From the NCBI GenBank assembly GCA_027576995.1, contig JANBQC010000468.1, positions 1-22,516 on the forward strand: a stretch of DNA of 22,516 nucleotides. Reading direction: 5' to 3'. The position numbers and the translations under genes are program-made. Position 1 is the first letter of the stretch; every line of letters starts with the position of its first letter. Positions 19,456 through 22,516 of this stretch are shown piece after piece. The stretch is from Dimargaris cristalligena (lineage: Eukaryota; Kickxellomycota; Dimargaritomycetes; Dimargaritales; Dimargaritaceae). The notes under the pieces were generated by a model. The model was given only the letters and a program-made list of their open reading frames with translations. It was not told where the DNA came from and did no database searches.

Positions 19456-19873
19456 CCCATATACAATTAAACTATTTGTAATTCCATAAGTGTAGTTTTA
19501 GTGACTAAGATATTGAATCCAATGGGGTATCCTGCCCATTTGTTGATATATATAACCTTTCTCATTTTTACCACCATGGTCCTTAGTAAGAAATTTCACA
19601 TTTCAGAATACCCATAGCTCTATTATTATGTTTTGTATAGTAGTTTAGTGGTACTGGTGAAAACTGTCAATATGCCAGTGTCAGATATACTAGGCAAATC
19701 CAGGGCCAAACAGTAGAGTAATTAATACAATAGTTACCCACTTTCTAATTAAGAAATAAGTTATTTATGTTAGGGATAACATCAGATTCTTCTACAGTAT
19801 GCTATACTAAGATAGAAAAAAATAATATAATTTACTAATATAGATAAACAGGAGGAAGGATCCACAAGGAGAT
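19456..19873. other. CpG-free spacer between LTR B and LTR C
   Basis: This is not an internal region of a B-to-C element: no primer-binding-site-like TGG follows LTR B, and C has its own flanking duplication. A purine-rich stretch (AGGAGGAAGGA, about 19850-19861) precedes C. No open frame of note. It ends with the left GAGAT (19869-19873). Confidence 0.5.
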
Positions 19874-20458
19874 TGTTGGCCCTTCTAATCCAACTTAATC
19901 TAGATGTAGTGATTATCCATCCCTATTAGGCCTTATAGTAGCATATTAACCTTCCCATAGTCACCCCCAGTACTATGGGATCACCCTATATCACATAACT
20001 ATTCCCCTTCCAGACTCCTTAGTTGAAACTAATCACTATAGTGCCAATCCAAAGACTCTTCTGGTTACCACCTGAGTCTTCCAGATCCTCATGGCTATCT
20101 GGTTGGCTTATTTATTATACCTTAGTCTTAGTAGTATCCTCCTTTAGGGACCTCCCTCTAGAGTCATCCTCCACATATATATAACCAGGTCCTATGGGGA
20201 CTGGTTCAACACCTCAGCTTATTTTCTTACCCCTTTAGTTTATCACAATAAACTCTATATATGCTCACCCCCCTTATATTGACTAGTAAGTGTGCTCCCT
20301 GAACATCCCTTATAAATACCTGTGCTTAGCCTTTATTAGTTAGTACTGTGCCCCCCACCTAATGCTAGGACCCAGTTGGCTAAGTCTAAGCCCCATCTAC
20401 CATTAGAAGCCTGTCCCTGAGACTCTTGATGAACTAAGAGTAGTTAACTCAGGCAACA
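19874..20458 (+). mobile_element. Solo LTR, copy C
   Basis: A 585-base LTR with perfect terminal inverted repeat TGTTG...CAACA and a perfect 5-bp target duplication, GAGAT, at 19869-19873 and 20459-20463. Internal signals: TATA box (TATATATAA, about 20175-20183) and AATAAA (20247-20252). Same orientation as B, opposite to A. Length equals copy A exactly. LTRs of this size with TG...CA ends and 5-bp duplications are typical of Ty3- or Ty1/copia-type retrotransposons; without the internal region the superfamily cannot be fixed. Confidence 0.93.
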
Positions 20459-21358
20459 GAGATTAAGTCTAACAGTTTACACTACATACTGTGTATTTGA
20501 TTTATTTTGATTTCATGTGTTTTTGGGGTATATATACTTGATAGTATCTTGGTATCTTCTAGAGATTATTGATGGTTTACTCTGTTCTCTTCACCAATCT
20601 TATACTTGACCTTGGTTTAGTATTTTATTTCTCAGCATATCTATTTCCCAGTTCTTTATTTAATTTTTAACCACAAACCCAGACAAAGCCCACAGATGAT
20701 TGACACTTCAACCACCATTCTCCACATTGTTTCCCAGTTAACCAGTTATAACTGCTATAGGTGCGTCAACAAAATCAAGTAAAGGGAAGAGAGTAGCTAG
20801 AGGGCGGTAAGCATCTATGTGGCTAGTCATATTAAATAATATAGCCAGTAGGAGGAATTTTAAGCAGTTAAAATGAGAGGACATAGAATGACCAATACAC
20901 CAGCATAATTAGTTAAAAACAGAAGAGAATAATAGACCCATCGGAATATATTTTTAAGTATTTTAATATGGCTCTAGCATGGATGGTCTGCCAGGAGAAC
21001 TCAGTATACATCGGCTTGAAACCATAGTATTTTACATCCATTACTACTACATCCCCGCATGACTTGGTGGGGTAAGGGGTCGGGTAATACCTTTTTGAAT
21101 AGCACCATGCATTATCTCCAAGGATGGCGTGCTCATCATGATGATTCGGGCTTTAATAATCCCCTGCAAACGAATAGTTCGATAAATGCCGAGCTATAAA
21201 TGGCGACAAGTTGCATGGCGTAATTACTAAGATTATGTTACGTTTCATTTCAACTCCCGAGCGGACTCCCACATCCCCAATGGCCATTGGGACATGGGCA
21301 TGTCCAGATAAGTGGGTCGAAAAAAAAAGTATTCCGAGACGGACATTCCTGAAAACGG
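20459..21358. other. Flank of LTR C and intergenic
   Basis: CpG-free up to 20763, then CpG returns (20764, 20806, 20942 and onward). No gene supported. Minus-strand 21153-21362 and plus-strand 21211-21435 are overlapping frames of about 70 residues without motifs; the minus one directly follows the 147-residue frame and could be a continuation after a frameshift or intron, but no proper splice pair was found. Confidence 0.4.
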
Positions 21359-21802
21359 TCAACCAACGCCATCACCGAACAGCCTTTCTGACAATACAGT
21401 CTCTGGTGGGTTTACGCTGTCATGACCCGCTGTAAACATGGGGGGCTGGGCTAAAAGCTGGCGATATAGTGCCAATAACCTGTATTCGTGGGTCAGCCCC
21501 CCATGCCAGTGAAGAGGCAATCCAGGGGGGTAAGGAATATACCAAATTCCGGTTTCTGTTGATCCGCAGTATGACATTGGGAATGTAAATACTCCAATGT
21601 TTACTTGGGGCTTGCATTGAACAGCAGTGGGAGTCCGTATTTCTACGGCGTTGCCATTATACACTTGTAATTCTTTAAGTAGTCTGTATATTCTGGACGG
21701 CAATGTGGGAAGCGTCAAAAGTCCGGCCATCACAATGATATATATGATGATAAACTTGGGAATGGTTGATTTAAAAGCTGCCCATTTCCTATTCAAGCAC
21801 AT
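21359..21802 (-). CDS. Hypothetical single-pass membrane protein, 147 residues
   Basis: Frame from ATG (21800-21802) to TGA. An N-terminal basic stretch (MCLNRKWAAFKSTIPK) precedes one strong membrane segment (FIIIYIIVMAGLLTL, residues 17-31), then a Pro-, Tyr- and Trp-containing region with two cysteines (QCKPQVN and MSYCGSTE) and an aromatic segment (GIWYIPYPPGLPLHWHGG). The arrangement suggests a type II membrane or signal-anchored secreted protein. No family is recognised. Its codon use is A/T-rich compared with RPN7. Its start codon is only 88 bases from the F-box start on the other strand, and the plus strand opposite is also open, so a spurious frame or a decayed gene is possible. Confidence 0.4.
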   Translation of the reverse strand: MCLNRKWAAFKSTIPKFIIIYIIVMAGLLTLPTLPSRIYRLLKELQVYNGNAVEIRTPTAVQCKPQVNIGVFTFPMSYCGSTETGIWYIPYPPGLPLHWHGGLTHEYRLLALYRQLLAQPPMFTAGHDSVNPPETVLSERLFGDGVG

Positions 21803-21890
21803 TGAACTCAGCCTGGTTTGGTTGTCCCTATTTCTCTTGTCGCAGTATTCGTACTATCCTTGTTTCCTGTCAACCACCAACGTAGTTGCC

Positions 21891-22516
21891 ATGTCTTCTC
21901 ATATTCTTACTCATTCCACTGGCCCTCAGTGTCAACCACACCCCATTTATTCCCCTGGCCTCAAACTGCTGTTGCTTATATTGAACCCGACCCACCACTT
22001 ACTTGGTAAACAATTTATTTGCTACCTCCCCCAACTGGATCAATTACGCCTGGCGGCTGTCTGCTGTATGCTCCGTCCATTTATCACCTCAGCCTACCAG
22101 ATAAATATATGTTTTGATTTGTGTAGGAACATCCACGACAGCCTTATACAGTTTATCGGTCGCTATCGCCCGCGTGTACGACATTTATATATCATCAACA
22201 TGAGAATGCCTAAAATATCCCGCTATATTCAAATCTGCCTACTTATTCGTCAAGTATCCCACGTACACACAATAGAATTCGGACTACCTTGTTTGAACTC
22301 TTGGTCGTTTGTTTTCAATTACTTACCAAGTCTTGCTAATTCACCTCGTATATTAGCTGTGATCAGTAAACATGGTTTGATGTTGGTTCGTCGATCCGTC
22401 CGGCTTGATCCAGAGCAATACTATTCAGAGGTGTTACACGATTTATTTAATCAACTTCAAGGACCCATCCTAGGCACTCAGATCATGGATAATGCCATTG
22501 GCATTCACATTTTACA
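21891..22516 (+). CDS. F-box protein, 5' part, runs off the window
   Basis: An open frame without stop from ATG 21891 to the window end (208 codons). Residues about 35-62 match an F-box: HLLGKQFICYLPQLDQ continuing into LRLAAVCCMLRPFI, the pattern LLxxxFxxYLPxxDxLRLxxVC that binds Skp1 in SCF ubiquitin ligases. The usual leading Leu-Pro-x-Glu is missing. Downstream sequence (DSLIQFIGRYRPRVRHLYII, YIQICLLIRQVSHVHTIEFG) has the Leu/Ile spacing of a helical or leucine-rich-repeat substrate domain. The frame stays open upstream to 21621, with further ATGs at 21735-21762. The start at 21891 is preferred because a pyrimidine-rich leader (21818-21890) precedes it, as at RPN7. Codon use is A/T-rich compared with RPN7. 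Substrate unknown. Confidence 0.75.
   Translation, partial: MSSHILTHSTGPQCQPHPIYSPGLKLLLLILNPTHHLLGKQFICYLPQLDQLRLAAVCCMLRPFITSAYQINICFDLCRNIHDSLIQFIGRYRPRVRHLYIINMRMPKISRYIQICLLIRQVSHVHTIEFGLPCLNSWSFVFNYLPSLANSPRILAVISKHGLMLVRRSVRLDPEQYYSEVLHDLFNQLQGPILGTQIMDNAIGIHIL

Larger units (their letters stand above)
17650..20763. other. CpG-depleted block containing solo LTRs
   Basis: Reading the plus strand, a CpG occurs at 17648 and the next after the block is at 20764; in between I find only one (19101). With C and G each near 20 per cent, about 120 would be expected in 3.1 kb. GpC, CpA and TpG are all common inside. The block covers three LTR copies and the DNA between them. Inference: long-term CpG methylation with deamination over a silenced transposon nest. 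Confidence 0.85.

Noticed and set aside
18879..20458. A short complete retrotransposon with B and C as its two LTRs
   Set aside because: C has its own 5-bp duplication on both sides, the 418-base spacer has no primer-binding site after B and no coding frame.
17650..20763. RIP (repeat-induced point mutation) as the cause of base bias
   Set aside because: CpA and TpG remain common, single-copy spacer DNA is affected equally, and the specific loss is of CpG, which fits methylated-CpG deamination better.

Overview
The window looks like nuclear DNA of a filamentous, probably early-diverging, fungus. Evidence: genes are interrupted by GT-AG spliceosomal introns of 163-535 bases; there is a eukaryotic 26S proteasome subunit, a Rho-type GEF and an F-box protein; short secreted proteins are transcribed from TATA-box promoters; and solo LTRs are present. 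The lineage cannot be fixed from sequence reading alone. No rRNA, tRNA, CRISPR or bacterial-type operon structure was seen.

Layout. 1-1080: gene-poor. 1083-1919: TATA box and a single-exon gene for a 215-residue secreted protein with an internal repeat. 1920-6990: mostly non-coding, with a decayed Ser/Thr-rich relic (about 2386-2927) and a very tentative two-exon frame (6472-6989). 6990-8720: a strongly pyrimidine-rich tract leading into the TATA box (8482) and first exon (8781) of a four-exon DH-PH RhoGEF gene ending at 11650. 12780-14730: five-exon RPN7/PSMD6 gene, whose reconstruction is phase-consistent at every junction and gives 385 residues. 15795-16133 (minus): small secreted protein with its own TATA box. 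17650-20763: a block almost free of CpG, holding three solo LTRs (one inverted, two direct; two with perfect 5-bp target duplications). 21359-21802 (minus): possible single-pass membrane protein. 21891 to the window end: 5' part of an F-box protein gene that runs off the window.

The genes do not form a pathway. RPN7 (proteasome lid) and the F-box protein (possible SCF adaptor) both belong to ubiquitin-dependent turnover in general, but nothing here suggests deliberate linkage. The most notable features are the sharply bounded CpG desert around the LTR cluster, the two small secreted proteins without recognisable family, and the compact RhoGEF whose first exon encodes only seven residues. I did not find a clear novel multi-gene system.
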